Shown here piece by piece: positions 43,547 to 53,844 of a DNA stretch of 64,000 bases (the stretch's first letter is position 1; the number at the start of each line of letters is the position of its first letter). The notes under the pieces were generated by a model. That model saw only the letters and a list, made by a program, of their open reading frames with translations. It was not told the origin of the DNA and searched no databases. Where the stretch lies: positions 6,024,064-6,088,063 of the forward strand of contig CM055266.1 of the NCBI GenBank assembly GCA_029237695.1. Direction: 5' to 3'. Both the position numbers and the translations under genes were made by a program. Source of the stretch: Conchocele bisecta (lineage: Eukaryota; Mollusca; Bivalvia; Lucinida; Thyasiridae).

Positions 43547-44046
43547 ACCGTCTGGGTGCTGGGCGACTCCATACCCCACTGGGCTGGTAAACGGGCCGTC
43601 ACCAGGAACCATGGTAACCTCGGTACTGACGCGAGTGTTGGCTGGTACGGCGTCCGCGGCCTGAAGTGGGGCGACTTGGTGCACCATCTCCAACTAAAGG
43701 TGATATTTCAGCCCGTCCCGCGGCTAGTTTATATTCCACCTAGGTGGAAATGATCTGCAAAACGTCATCCCTGTATAAGCTTTTTCGGGTGATAAAGCGC
43801 ACAATTAAGTATGTGCATGCAGCTTTCCCGGAGGCAACATGCACATGGATTAACATTCTTGAGAGGGCCCAGTGGTCGGGGGCTGAGGTGCGCAAAATGC
43901 GCCGTGTAAATTTATATGGCAGGCAGCAAGTGCGTTTACTTACCAAGGGTAACGCGCTCGACTTGGGTATAAACCTGCGTACCCCGGGATTATTTCGACC
44001 GGACGGTGTGCATTTGTCAAATGAGGGCCTGGACATCTATTTATAA
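43547..44046 (+). pseudogene. SGNH hydrolase-like domain of the Ngaro-like element
   Basis: WVLGDSIPHWAG contains block I with the GDS serine (about 43562-43570). After a frameshift near 43745, TWINILERAQWSGAE, GINLRTPGLF and RPDGVHLSNEGLDIYL follow, the last holding the block V Asp-x-x-His pair. This esterase-type domain is carried by many Ngaro and some other retrotransposons, with unclear role. The stop is at 44044-44046. Confidence 0.75.
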
Positions 44047-44804
44047 AAACTCAAAGTTCATCTGCTTTCCCATATCTGAATTTTTGGGGGAATTTATAAA
44101 TAAATTTGTGGCTGCGCGAAAAATTCAGAAAGCCAACGTGCGGGCGTGTGGGTCACATATGGAACATTTAATGCTAGTGTAAAGACGTGCATAGCTTATG
44201 TATTTGGTTACGTGTTTGTTTATACTGCAAAGTTTTTTCTAATATCATTATCAAGGAAAAGTAGTAGTTAAATTGAGCCGACTCGTTGTAGTATAATATG
44301 GCGGCTCAAGTTCCTTGAATGGTGATTACTACGGGCTGACTACATTGTACAGTATGTTGTTGTCTAATGATTTGGCGCTTGTTGTGTGGTCTTTATTCGC
44401 GCCAACACATGTAGTCACTAAGTTCGTATAAGTATAACACTAGCACGTGCGTACTCTGGAGCGAGGGGCTGGATCTGCACCTGGTTGAGTGTACAATGTG
44501 ATGGACTGTCCTATTGTGTACTTAACCTGGTGCCGATTGGACACCTGCACGCCCGTCCTTTGGCTTGATGAATTTTCATGGTTACCGTTTTCATTTTATT
44601 TCCGTGACGATCTTTCTTGGAATGGGCTTGTTGATACACTTATCAACTGTATCTCTATAGGAAAGATCTTGCGGCCATTTATATTCCACTTCCCAAATAA
44701 AATTGTGGTAGGAAATAACAATAAATATAGTCATATGTTAAGTGGTCTTTATGTTTTCATGCCAATTCAGGTCGGTCCTGAAATAATGGGCAAAGTAGGT
44801 GCAT
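44047..44804. other. Ngaro 3' region and flank, nothing further recognised
   Basis: A hairpin TTGAGCCGAC...GGCGGCTCAA at about 44274-44315 could belong to the element's end. An open frame at 44489-44806 has no recognisable similarity. No terminal repeats could be matched by eye. Confidence 0.35.
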
Positions 44805-46505
44805 AGATATAGTACATGAAAAAACTTTAACCAAAAACTTTAACCAAAAACCTTAACCAAAAACTTCGAAGTAATTTGACCTTGACATTGGGCACAGGGC
44901 CGCATGGGTGGGGGGTAGAATGAAAATATGGATGATGATAAACACCCATGTGAAGTTTCAAGGTAATGGGCAAAGCAGTTGGAGAGATATAGTATAACGA
45001 AAAACTTTAACCAAAAAACTTTAACCAAAAACTTTAACCAAAAACTTCAAAGTAAGCTGACCATGACATTGGGCACAGGGGCCGCACAGGAGGGGGGTAG
45101 AATGAAAATATAGATGATGATAAACACCCATGTGAAGTTTCAAGGTAATGGGCAAAGCAGTTGCAGAGATATAGTATAACAAAAAACTTTAACCAAAAAA
45201 CTTAAGCAAAAAACTTAACCAAAAACTTTAACCGGACACACGTACGTACGTATGTACGCCAAAGTGCCGACAATATCGCGCTTTCCGCAAGCGGGAGCGA
45301 CAAAAACTTTAAAGTAATTTGACCTTGACATTGGGCACAGGGGCCGCACGGGTGGGGGGAAGAATGAAAATATGGATGATGATAAACAGGCATGTGAAGG
45401 TTCAAGGTAATGGGCAAAGTAGGTGCATAGATATAGTACATGAAAAAACTTTAACCAAAAACTTTAACCAAAAACTTCAAAGTAATTTGACGTTGACATT
45501 GGGCACAGGGGCCGCACGGGTGGTGGGTAGAATGAAAATGTGTATGATGATAAACACCCATGTGAAGTTTCAAGGTAATGGGCAAAGCAGTTGCAGAGAT
45601 ATGGTATAACGAAAAACTTTAACCAAAAACTAAACCAAAAAACTTAACCAAAAACTTCAAAGTAATTTGACCTTGACATTGGGCACAGGGGCCGCACGGG
45701 AGGGGGGTGGAATGAAAATATAGATGATGATAAACACCCATGTGAAGTTTCAAGGTAATGGGCAAAGCAGTTGCAGAGACATAGTATAACTAAAAACTTT
45801 AACCAAAAAACTTAACCAAAAACTTTAACCAAAAAACTTAACCAAAAAACTTAACCAAAAACTTTAACCAAAAAACTTAACCAAAAAACTTAAAGGCCCT
45901 GAACGGCTCAGTATTACAATTTTCCGATTTTTTCAAACACAAAAACATATTTGGCAACTGATTTAGTACACAAAACTAACATAATTATACTGCCTAATAG
46001 CTACATCTCAAGTCTTGAGATTTACATCTTAATCGCATTGTGAAGTCAACAAAAACTTGTTTTGTGTACCACTCAGTGCAAAATGTCAATATTGACAATT
46101 TAATTTCCGTAACCCAATGGGTTCGGCTCGGAAGCGAGTCGATAAACTCCGGCTATCGGAATTTATTGGCCGCGAATCAGTGAGTTGAGGAGTTGACTCC
46201 GAGCTTCTAGCAGAAAATCGATCGGGCTTTGAAACACGTACCTGCTGTTTGTTTATCAACAAATATTGATATTTTCATCGACTACAAACTCATTTTTGTA
46301 CCAAAATGAATGCAAACAGTTTCAAAGTGTGTGTAAATAGAAACCTGTTGGATTTATGTGTGGGAAAACCCAATAGGAGGCCAAATTCAGCAACTTGAGC
46401 CGTATAGGGGCTTTAACCAAAAACTTTAACCAAAAAACTTAACCAAAAACTTTAACCGGACACACGTACGTACGTAAGTGCCGACTAGTATATCGCGCGA
46501 CAAAA
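44805..46505 (+). repeat. Satellite of Helitron-like core units, interrupted by a MITE
   Basis: Six or so ~185 bp units carry TTTGACCTTGACATTGGGCA, GGGGCCGCACGG, ATGATAAACACCCATGTGAA and GTATAACGAAAAACTTTAAC. A terminal-hairpin copy GCGCTTTCCGCAAGCGGGAGC is at about 45279-45300 after (ACGT)n. At 45893-46414 a ~520 bp insert has inverted ends AAGGCCCTGAACGGCTCAG and CTTGAGCCGTATAGGGGCTT. The array resumes after it to about 46505. It is the same family as 14249, 18669 and 37584. Confidence 0.75.
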
Positions 46506-46506
46506 A

Positions 46507-46690
46507 CTGCTAATTTCAATGGAGCGGTATATAATAAATAGAACATACATATTTTTGCAACGAATATGACATATATGTTCATTGTGTGGTGTGAAATGTC
46601 CATATTTCACTCCTCATGAAATATGGACATTTCATACCACTCGATGAACATATATGTCATATTCGTTGCAAAAACATGAATATCCTCACA
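46507..46690. repeat. Foldback element (second copy of the 37205-37390 type)
   Basis: TGCTAATTTCAATGGAGCGG opens it. The arms GAATATGACATATATGTTCA and complement are centred on TTTCACTCCTCATGAAATATGG. From 46691 to 46990 no gene is seen; TCTAGCCAGGTTTCG at about 46930-46950 is the inverse of sequence at about 62670-62690. Confidence 0.7.
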
Positions 46691-47002
46691 TTTTATGCCC
46701 AAAACAGACACATTGGGGTTAGTGAAACAAAATAATTATTGTATTTCACACCTATAAGTCGGTGTTCAATCTACTGTCTGTTTCATGAAAATTTAAGAAT
46801 GAGCCTTTTTATTTCGTGAAATTTGGTCAAATATTGATTTTATTGCGAAAAAACAATTTTTTTAGATTTTCAGAAATTCTCGACTGATTTTCAAGACTTA
46901 ACTTTTGTTTTCTTAGATCATTTCCAAGCTATCTAGCCAGGTTTCGAAGTAAATTTCCAAAATTTCTCATTTTTTAACTTGTCCCACAGCTCATGTACCT
47001 CC

Positions 47003-47011
47003 TTTTCCCCC

Positions 47012-47059
<48 letters not shown>

Positions 47060-47078
47060 TTTCCCCCCCCCCTCCCCC

Positions 47079-47161
<83 letters not shown>
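47003..47161. repeat. Poly-C tract of about 150 bases
   Basis: The tract is almost pure C, broken only by a few T and A (TCCTTT, CTCCCCCA). The proline-rich and glycine-rich ORFs on the two strands are artefacts. The true length is uncertain. Confidence 0.9.
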
Positions 47162-47162
<1 letters not shown>

Positions 47163-48002
47163 ATGTTTAATACACAATGTACAATACAGAGCAGATAGGA
47201 AGGAATGCGAAAATGTATCATGATAGAAAAAGAACGAAGAGCTACTTATTCAAAAACAAATAATAATTGTTTCAAGGCCAAATCGCCCCAAGCCATTTCG
47301 GACCCAAGCCAATACACACCATTTCGCACCCATATTAATTTGTGGGTAAAATCGACAGGTGCGAAAACACCAGTGTACGAAACGATCAGAATTTCCTTTA
47401 TGGGCCTCATTACCGCGGATTTTTCTACCAAATTATGACGAGATCAATCGAGTGTGCCCATTACGTCATTGCAGAGTTGCATAAATTCTATAAATACGAT
47501 GTTTTCCAAGAAGCGAATGGTGATTGTCTTTTCTGCAGAACTACACAATGCTGTTTACACTGGTTTTCAGGCGATAACATTATGATTTTAAGGTGAGAAT
47601 ACAAGTTATAAGACGGTTATACATTTGTCCGGATAATTGATTGTCGATGTTAATTTTGGGGCAATCTTACGACTGATGATCTGACCCAATTTTAAGTGAG
47701 AAAGATGGCACAGTTTGCTAAATAGTTTGCATGTGTTGAGAAAGCAAGAACCGACGATTGTTCTGTGAAAATTTTATGCCCGTAGCTGCTATTTTAAGAA
47801 AAATATCATAAAACAACTGCCATTTTTGTCCGATAATCTAGAGGATTCCTGTATGAAAATCAATAAAATCAATATTTGATGAAATTGCATTAAATAATTT
47901 TTTTGGCGGAGGGTGACTTCTTTGGATTTAATGTGTGTAATGGCCAAATGTTCGTCGGCAGCAAAACGTGGAACAGACAGTAGAGATGTTGCAGGGACAA
48001 GG
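47162..48002. repeat. Dispersed repeat, family S (copy 2) and flanks
   Basis: 47431-47850 is closely similar to 28430-28840. The flank 47162-47430 has an open frame on each strand without recognisable similarity. At 47850-47980, AATAAAATCAATATTTGATG and GGAGGGTGACTTCTTTGGAT resemble 62780-62925. Confidence 0.6.
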
Positions 48003-48490
48003 AGGGACTCAGGAGCCCGTTTCACTAAACTTCCTAAAATGTTCGTAAGTGCAAAATTATGATAGTCTGTAAATTGCACATTAATAATGTTTTCTTGCAA
48101 ACAATTGATGGATTTACATTTATTGAGCATAGGCTGCATATGCAGCCTATGCTCAATAAATGTAAATCGATCAATTTAAATTTAAAGACGATCCTAAATT
48201 TGCACTTACGAACATTTTAGTCGTAGGAAGTTTAGTGAAACGGGCCCCAGGAGCCTAAGCTTCGTGCGACTGAAATTTTCGTAAGTGCAAAATTATGATA
48301 GTCTGTAAATTTCTCATTAACAATGTTGTCTTGTAAACACTAATTGAATTTACATTGATTGAGCATAGGCTGCATATGCAGTTTATGCTCAATAAATGTA
48401 AATCCATCATTTGGAATTTCCAGACGATGCTCAATTTGCACTTATGAACATTTTAGTCGTACGAAGTTTAGTGAAACGGGCACCAGGTTA
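48003..48490. repeat. Two tandem ~235 bp palindromes
   Basis: Each unit has CGTTTCACTAAACTTCCT-type outer arms, AATGTTCGTAAGTGCAAA middle arms and the core TGAGCATAGGCTGCATATGC. The first unit is 48015-48248 and the second about 48248-48487. The first is the more perfect snapback. Confidence 0.8.
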
Positions 48491-48621
48491 TCACAAGAAT
48501 ATAACACCCGTTTTGTCAGAAATAATCCCGGTTTGGTTAGATATAACTCGCAACAGTGTAATAAAAGATAATCCTTGTCAGATAAAAGCCTGGTTTTGTC
48601 AGAAATAAGGCAATTTTGTTT

Positions 48622-48728
48622 CAGATAGCGACCACAGGTTGAAGTAATGGACCGAGGTCTATAAATACATTAAATATGCCTAAAAGCATTTATAGACCTC
48701 GGTCCGTTACGTCAACCTGTGATAGCGA
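48622..48728. repeat. Palindrome overlapping a splice-donor flank
   Basis: GATAGCGACCACAGGTTGAA at the left and CGTCAACCTGTGATAGCGAC at the right, with ACCGAGGTCTATAAATAC arms inside, form a ~105 bp foldback. The right copy of GATAGCGAC ends 5 bases from the donor GT of the next exon on the - strand. Confidence 0.75.
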
Positions 48729-48733
48729 CTTAC

Positions 48734-48861
48734 CATCTGTTGGCTTGGTCCCCACAACCGGTATTGAACACGTTCGAGTCGCCGTCCACGTTGGGGGAGT
48801 CCACGTTGGGGGACTTGATCCGCGTCATGTACTCTGCACAGCACTGGATCTTCTTCTTCAG
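48734..48861 (-). CDS. TBK1: TBK1/IKK-epsilon-like kinase exon (scaffold/dimerisation region)
   Basis: On the - strand the acceptor is CACGTTTCAG ending at 48862 and the donor is GTAAGT at 48733, both near consensus. The 128-base exon encodes LKKKIQCCAEYMTRIKS and a linker SPNVDSPNVDGDSN with an internal short duplication (SPNVD twice). It starts in phase 0 and ends in TG, which the G at 29878 completes as Trp. Similarity to TBK1 is weak here, where the family has a variable linker (SRLSPGGSLADAW). Assignment rests on splice sites, phase and order. Confidence 0.7.
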
Positions 48862-48870
48862 CTGAAACGT

Positions 48871-49055
48871 GATCAATTGATCCAATTCAATCATCAGAAA
48901 ATGATTTTCAGACCAGTCCATTTATGAAAATGGGGTGTTTTTGTTCTCAAAATTATGAAAATTACTTGCAAAAAGTGCAGATCCTGATGAGCCGGCTCAT
49001 CTGGATCTACACTTTTTGCCAATACTACTATACAGGCCTGTCGTATTGAACGCAC
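48871..49055. repeat. TTAA-type MITE, family P1 (truncated copy)
   Basis: ATCATCAGAAAATGATTTTC, CAGTCCATTTATGAAAATGG and the hairpin CAGATCCTGATGAGCCGGCT are conserved. The element begins about 10 bases upstream of the splice acceptor at 48862. From 49056 to 49261 there is AT-rich sequence without features. Confidence 0.65.
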
Positions 49056-49261
49056 CCCCTCTGCGTACGGGCGTGAACATTTTCTTACATTTTTTATATT
49101 TCACACACAATATTTTATAAAAAAAATAAAAAATTAAAAATATGACAAATATTTGCAGAAAATTAATTTCTGGAGGTCAGTGGTGTGTCCTTGAAAATCA
49201 TTTGATTAGTTGAAGGAAACATGACATTGTGACATTACTGATCTGATTTATGGCAAGGTCA

Positions 49262-49575
49262 GGGCTCCAGATAAGGAAATAGTAATTGAGTATTGTCACT
49301 CCATCATTTCTGAAGCAATTGGGTATTTCAATATTTTATATTGGGTAAAATATAATCACACTACTGTTTACACATCAACAGACAGCAATTGTTGAATTGT
49401 TTGCTTCGAAATGAATACCAAGAAGTGTTTTCATGGAAAATATGAAAAAATATGCTATATTTGTGGTGTTTATTTTGTGCAGCATGATAAAGGTACCATA
49501 AATTTTGTATTGCTTTTTGCAATTTTAATTGGATATTTAAGCAAATATGCAGCTTATCTGGAGCTCTGCATGGTG
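49262..49575. repeat. Foldback MITE, family A (copy 4, inverted, centre deleted)
   Basis: GGGCTCCAGATAAGGA opens it and GCTTATCTGGAGCTCTGC closes it. The central hairpin is reduced to ATGAATACCAAGAAGTGTTT, so most of one stem arm is lost. Confidence 0.7.
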
Positions 49576-50060
49576 TAAACTACTGCCTCTCAACAGAACT
49601 AACTGATGTAATTCACTGTTAAATTCATGTAAAGTACTAGTTGAAATGTAGGAAACTAAGAGTTATTACATTGTGTAGGCCAATTTCAGTGCTCCAGATA
49701 AGGTGCGTGTTGGCGTATTTTACGCACTTATTTTAGCAGAATATGCATTGATTATCAACAGTGGGAGTACAAAATACTCACAGCAATGTGAAAATACGCA
49801 TTGATTCTCAAATTGAGTAGTGAAAATGCTGTAATAATGTTGAAAATTTACTTTGTTGAGCTGCAAAAAGCAGTGTTTGCCTTTTTGCAGTACAAATTAG
49901 AGAATTTTTAAATTTGTTTTATTTTTAATCATTTGTTCCCTATTTAATAAGGAAGAAAATCACTGATACATTTGTAAATTAAAATACGCACTGAATTTGA
50001 AATCTGGGGGTATAATACTCTTTAGATACAAAACTTATATGAAGCTCTGCAATTTTACAC
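49576..50060. repeat. MITE with GTGTTGGCGTATTTTACG
   Basis: From about 49690 (GCTCCAGATAAGGTGCGTG) to about 50050 (GAAGCTCTGC), it matches the degraded copies at 24870, 25560 and 33896. This is the copy with the clearest ends. Confidence 0.55.
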
Positions 50061-50080
50061 ACTAAACCCCCGACACACAC

Positions 50081-50228
50081 CACTTCCATGTTGATTCCGT
50101 CGTTAGTCGTGATACAATGTAGACCCCCGTCACGGTCACGGTGGTGGATGCGCCGTAGGTCCTTGACGCGAGCCCGATACAACTCCACCTCCGTTTCCAG
50201 GCGGTTGATTAACACCTCCTTCCATCGT
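50081..50228 (-). CDS. TBK1: TBK1/IKK-epsilon-like kinase exon (scaffold helix)
   Basis: On the - strand the acceptor GTTGCTTGTAG ends at 50229. The leading A completes a Lys codon from exon 60480-60330. The peptide RWKEVLINRLETEVELYRAR then VKDLRRIHHRDRDG is an amphipathic helix in the place of the TBK1 scaffold helix FCIRNIEKTVKVYEKLM. I chose the donor GTGTGT at 50080 because it keeps phase 0 for the next exon; the open frame continues to 49979, so this boundary is the least certain. A dispersed hairpin repeat lies about 20 bases upstream of the acceptor. Confidence 0.7.
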
Positions 50229-50249
50229 CTACAAGCAACATTAATGTGG

Positions 50250-50410
50250 CGTGACTGGAGAAATGGGGCTTATGGGATTTGTGGCCAGTGTAGCTCCTGT
50301 AGCCTGATAATGATCTGTATTCCGTGTTGGAAGAAAAACTAATGTTTCATTGATGGAATGGTGAACAGTGCAGATCCTGATCTGACTGAGGATCTACACT
50401 GGTGGCAAAA
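50250..50410. repeat. Dispersed hairpin repeat (GGAGAAATGGGG family, copy 2)
   Basis: GCGTGACTGGAGAAATGGGG, GGCCAGTGTAGCTCC and the complementary TGCAGATCCTGATCTGACTG...GATCTACACTGGTGGC are shared with 7020-7145 and 62275-62345. Confidence 0.6.
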
Positions 50411-51490
50411 CCCAATAAGTGTCATGTATCCAGTTACAGTCACATATAGACAAGGATAAGTGGCTGCATGATCTATATATATGGAATACGCCAGGTTTAA
50501 AACATCTAATTTTCACAACAAAATAACTTGAGAAGCGTAACAAAAATAATTTTATCGTAAAATTAGTGTAGCAACAAAATTTTCTCCAAAGTAAATTAGT
50601 GTTTCCCGCCACAAAGATCATGGGGAAATATATGGTTTGACAAGTCCAGCCAGTGGGTTTTAAACAAAAAACTTTGCTGTGGCACTGAGGTAAACATTTC
50701 TGTGAACCCCAAGGGCCGTAGGCCGCAGGTTCAAACAGTTCCCGAGTGCCACGGCAAACGTTTACCCACAGCTGGACATGGTCGAACGTTATTGTTACAA
50801 TTCCGTTAGAAATATCTTGCAATTATAATCTATATATACGGAATACGCCAGGTTTAAAACATCTAATTTTCACAACAAAATAATTTGAGAGGCATAACAA
50901 AAATAATTTTATCAGTAAATTAGTGTAGCCACAGATTTCAATGGGGAAATATATGGTTTGACAATGTCCAGCCGTGGGTAAACATTTGCTGTGGCACGAG
51001 GGAACTGTTTGAACCCCAAGGCCGTAGGCCGCAGGTTCAAACAGTTCCCGAGTGCCACGGCAAACGTTTACCCACAGCTGGACATGGTCGAACGTTATTG
51101 TTACAATTCCGTTAGAAATATCTTGCAATTATAATCTATATATACGGAATACGCCAGGTTTAAAACATCTAATTTTCTTATTTCTCAACAAAAGTATGTG
51201 CTGTGACCACTCATTTGAACCACATCAATGACACGACAGTTCAAATGGTGGTGACAACGAAATAATTTGAGAAGCATGAAGAAGAATATTAAAAATAATT
51301 GTTTATCATTAAATTAGTGTAGCCACAGATTTCAGTGGGGAAACATAACGTTCGACAATGTCCAGCCGTGGGTAAACGTTTGCCGTGGCATGAGGGAACT
51401 GTTTGAACCCCAAGGCCACGGGTTCAAACAGTTCACGAGTGCCACGGCAAACGTTTACTCACAGCTGGACATGGTCGAACGTTATTGTTA
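50411..51490. repeat. Three tandem palindromes, family G
   Basis: Units end at about 50820, 51130 and 51490. Each has GTCCAGC..TGGGTAAAC, TGCCGTGGCA, GGGAACTGTTTGAACCCC, a centre AAGGCCGTAGGCC, and the inverted arms. Flanks CTATATATACGGAATACGCC and TTACAATTCCGTTAGAAATA repeat with each unit. In the third unit a GTCACAACATA-type hairpin and the 1.8 kb TIR element are inserted. Confidence 0.8.
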
Positions 51491-53313
51491 TGGAAGGTAA
51501 TATCCGCCATATTTCTATGTGACTTGATGCTGGCGTGCTGATGACATTACAACTTATATTCATGTTATTTCATTCGTCATTTGTATCTATTACATTTGAA
51601 ATCTGCTTGTTGTAATTGTATTTGTCTTTCTTACATGTCCATTCTGCTGATTGCTTTGTTAATTCGTCTTATTTACATTACAATTATTGATACGTCCTTA
51701 TTCGTGTCCCTGTTTTATTGCACTAAGCATTTGCAATAGAAAGTAAGAACAAAGCCGAAAGCAGTAAGGACAAAGCCGCAGGAAGTAAGCATCAAGCCAC
51801 AGTCCGAAAGCCGCAAGCAGAAAGCATCAAGCCACAAGCAGAATGATGCAAGCAATATATGGGTTAGTAGTGCGTCATTATGACGTCAGATGGCACTGCT
51901 GTCCGCTCAAGTAATTCTCCCTCTAATAAATTATAGTCTGACATCTGATTGGCTGTTCAAGTCACACCTCCAATGCCGGTGTTTTTGTTCATACTGGACT
52001 ACTATTACCCCCTTGACGAGTTCGCACCATGTATTATTCTCTAACCTATATTAACTGAATTGTATATGTATGTATGGTGTTTTGAACTTAACTATAATGT
52101 GTTATATACATACCATGTATTCCACATAATTAAATTACATATGTACGTAATTGAAAACAATCACATTTTATAGTCAGTTACACATATGGTAACTTGCACA
52201 GGTTGACTGTCAAACTGGCCCGTTACCGATGCAAACCAATAACCATCCGGGACCAGACTAAGGTGGCCCACCACCATTGATTTTCCCTAAAACACTAACC
52301 CGTTACCACACATTTTGCTATTCTTTGCTACTTTCATTTTTCTTATGGATGTTGTGGGACCTATTTTCCAATAACCTGCACTTATTCTGCTCTGGATCTT
52401 GACTAATTAAAATATACATTTAATTATTGTTGAAGCTGGGGTCCCATCTAGTAGGTACACATTTTTCCTTATGGAAATTAAATAAGTGTATAATTGCACT
52501 GTTGGGGTGTTGTTAACACCAGTTTTCAGCATATTTGAGGCATTTAAAAGAAAACACTGAGCCTGTTGGTCACGAGATGTAAACAGTTTCCGTGGCCAAA
52601 TAATGTAAACAATATTGGGGGACATGACGAGGTTGGTCCCACAACATTCATACGAATAGTGAAAGTAGGAAAGACTGGCTGGGATTCGGTTAAATTATAC
52701 AGTAAAACTATTTGGTGTCTTTTAACCTAAACATGGCGTAACAAAAAAGGCGGCACCAATCTACATCAACACCGTTAGGGACATGGAACCAATTTAGAGA
52801 GCAACACATTGTAGGACAGGTACCAGCATATTGAATAATTTTAGGGAGAACTATTTTAAGTTTTAGCAGCGCACCTGGCGTCATAATGGTTGTTCCCAAA
52901 TTACTGTTGCAATTATTGTTGTCAAGGGGCGTGGCTTAGCGAGCTAACAAAGCGCATAGCAAAACAGCGATGCAATAATTAATAATGGAACTCCGTATGT
53001 CACTAAGAATGAAGCATCAAGCCACTTAGAATGTAATCAACACAAACACATTGAAACAGTACGAATGAATAAAGCATCAAGCCACATACATACAAATGTA
53101 ATAAGATGGATAGAACTTAGAATGTCATGAGCCAGCAAGCATCAAGCCACATATAATTGTAATAAGACGGATATAACTTAAAATGTCATCAGCCAGCAAG
53201 CATCAAGCCACATATAAAGCCACATATAATTGTAATAAGACGGATAGAACTTAAAATGTCATCAGCAAGAAAGCATCAAGACAAATAGAATTATGGCGGA
53301 TATTACCTTCGAT
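51491..53313. mobile_element. 1.8 kb DNA transposon with long TIRs and subterminal repeats
   Basis: The left end GGAAGGTAATATCCGCCATA and the right end TATGGCGGATATTACCTTC are inverted, and similarity continues for about 55 bases (CTTGATGCT...TGCTGATGACATT). A motif GCATCAAGCCAC is repeated about ten times near both ends (51770-51840, 53010-53280). The insert splits a family G palindrome, and TATTGTTA is found on both sides, suggesting an 8 bp target duplication as in hAT elements (9 bp Mutator-type not excluded). No transposase is present. The inside (52320-52680) holds a second inverted pair (GATGTTGTGGGACC with GGTCCCACAACATTC); its part 52430-52540 resembles 63663-63760. Confidence 0.7.
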
Positions 53314-53844
53314 ATATTGTTACATTTCCGTTAGAAATATCCTGCAATTTGAGCATGTATGCAGTACGTTCAGTACTTTGATAATCTACTCCATTCAAAC
53401 AGTTGATTTACACATACATATTACGTGGCCACAGTACACGTCACGAGATGCAGCCGCATCAATTTCAAAATTTCAGTGCGACCGTTGTGAACTGATCTGG
53501 TGACATAATGGCGCGTTCTAGTAACGTCATGAGACATATGCATTACGTTAGATTACGTTAGGTGTCTGCTTGGCCCCGGAATGAGCATTGTCTACAGCCA
53601 TGGTCAAACAGCACGCGCTATACGTTTGAACACGGCTGTGAGCGGTCTCAAACAACGGAAGTCATGTAACAAAGTTGGTTTAACATCTCGACTCCTAAAT
53701 CAGAGCTGACCGAGCCAAAACATGCTTACATAAACATGCTCATATAAACAGCTCACATAAACATGCTCACATAAATATGCTTACTTATTCAGTGCTGAAT
53801 CTACAAGATTCGCATAAAAGCAATATGATGCATCAGGATAAGAG
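53314..53844. other. Remainder of family G unit, then no recognised feature
   Basis: 53314-53350 continues the split palindrome flank (TTCCGTTAGAAATATCCTGC). After that, AT-rich sequence with ACATGCTCACATAA repeated a few times at 53725-53790 and no coding support. Confidence 0.4.

Larger units (their letters stand above)
39790..44480 (+). mobile_element. DIRS/Ngaro-like retrotransposon with SGNH hydrolase
   Basis: Five coding segments lie in the order gag-like, reverse transcriptase, RNase H, tyrosine recombinase and SGNH hydrolase, all on the + strand. Tyrosine recombinase plus RT defines the DIRS-like order, and an SGNH hydrolase downstream is known from Ngaro-type elements. Coding regions carry several frameshifts and nonsense changes, so the copy is defective. 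I could not identify the split direct repeats, so both boundaries are approximate: the left near the LINE break (39785), the right somewhere after 44046. It is inserted in the - strand gene's large intron between 29878 and 48734. Confidence 0.8.

Noticed and set aside
46974..47223. Poly-proline / poly-glycine protein
   Set aside because: Purely a translation of the poly-C tract.
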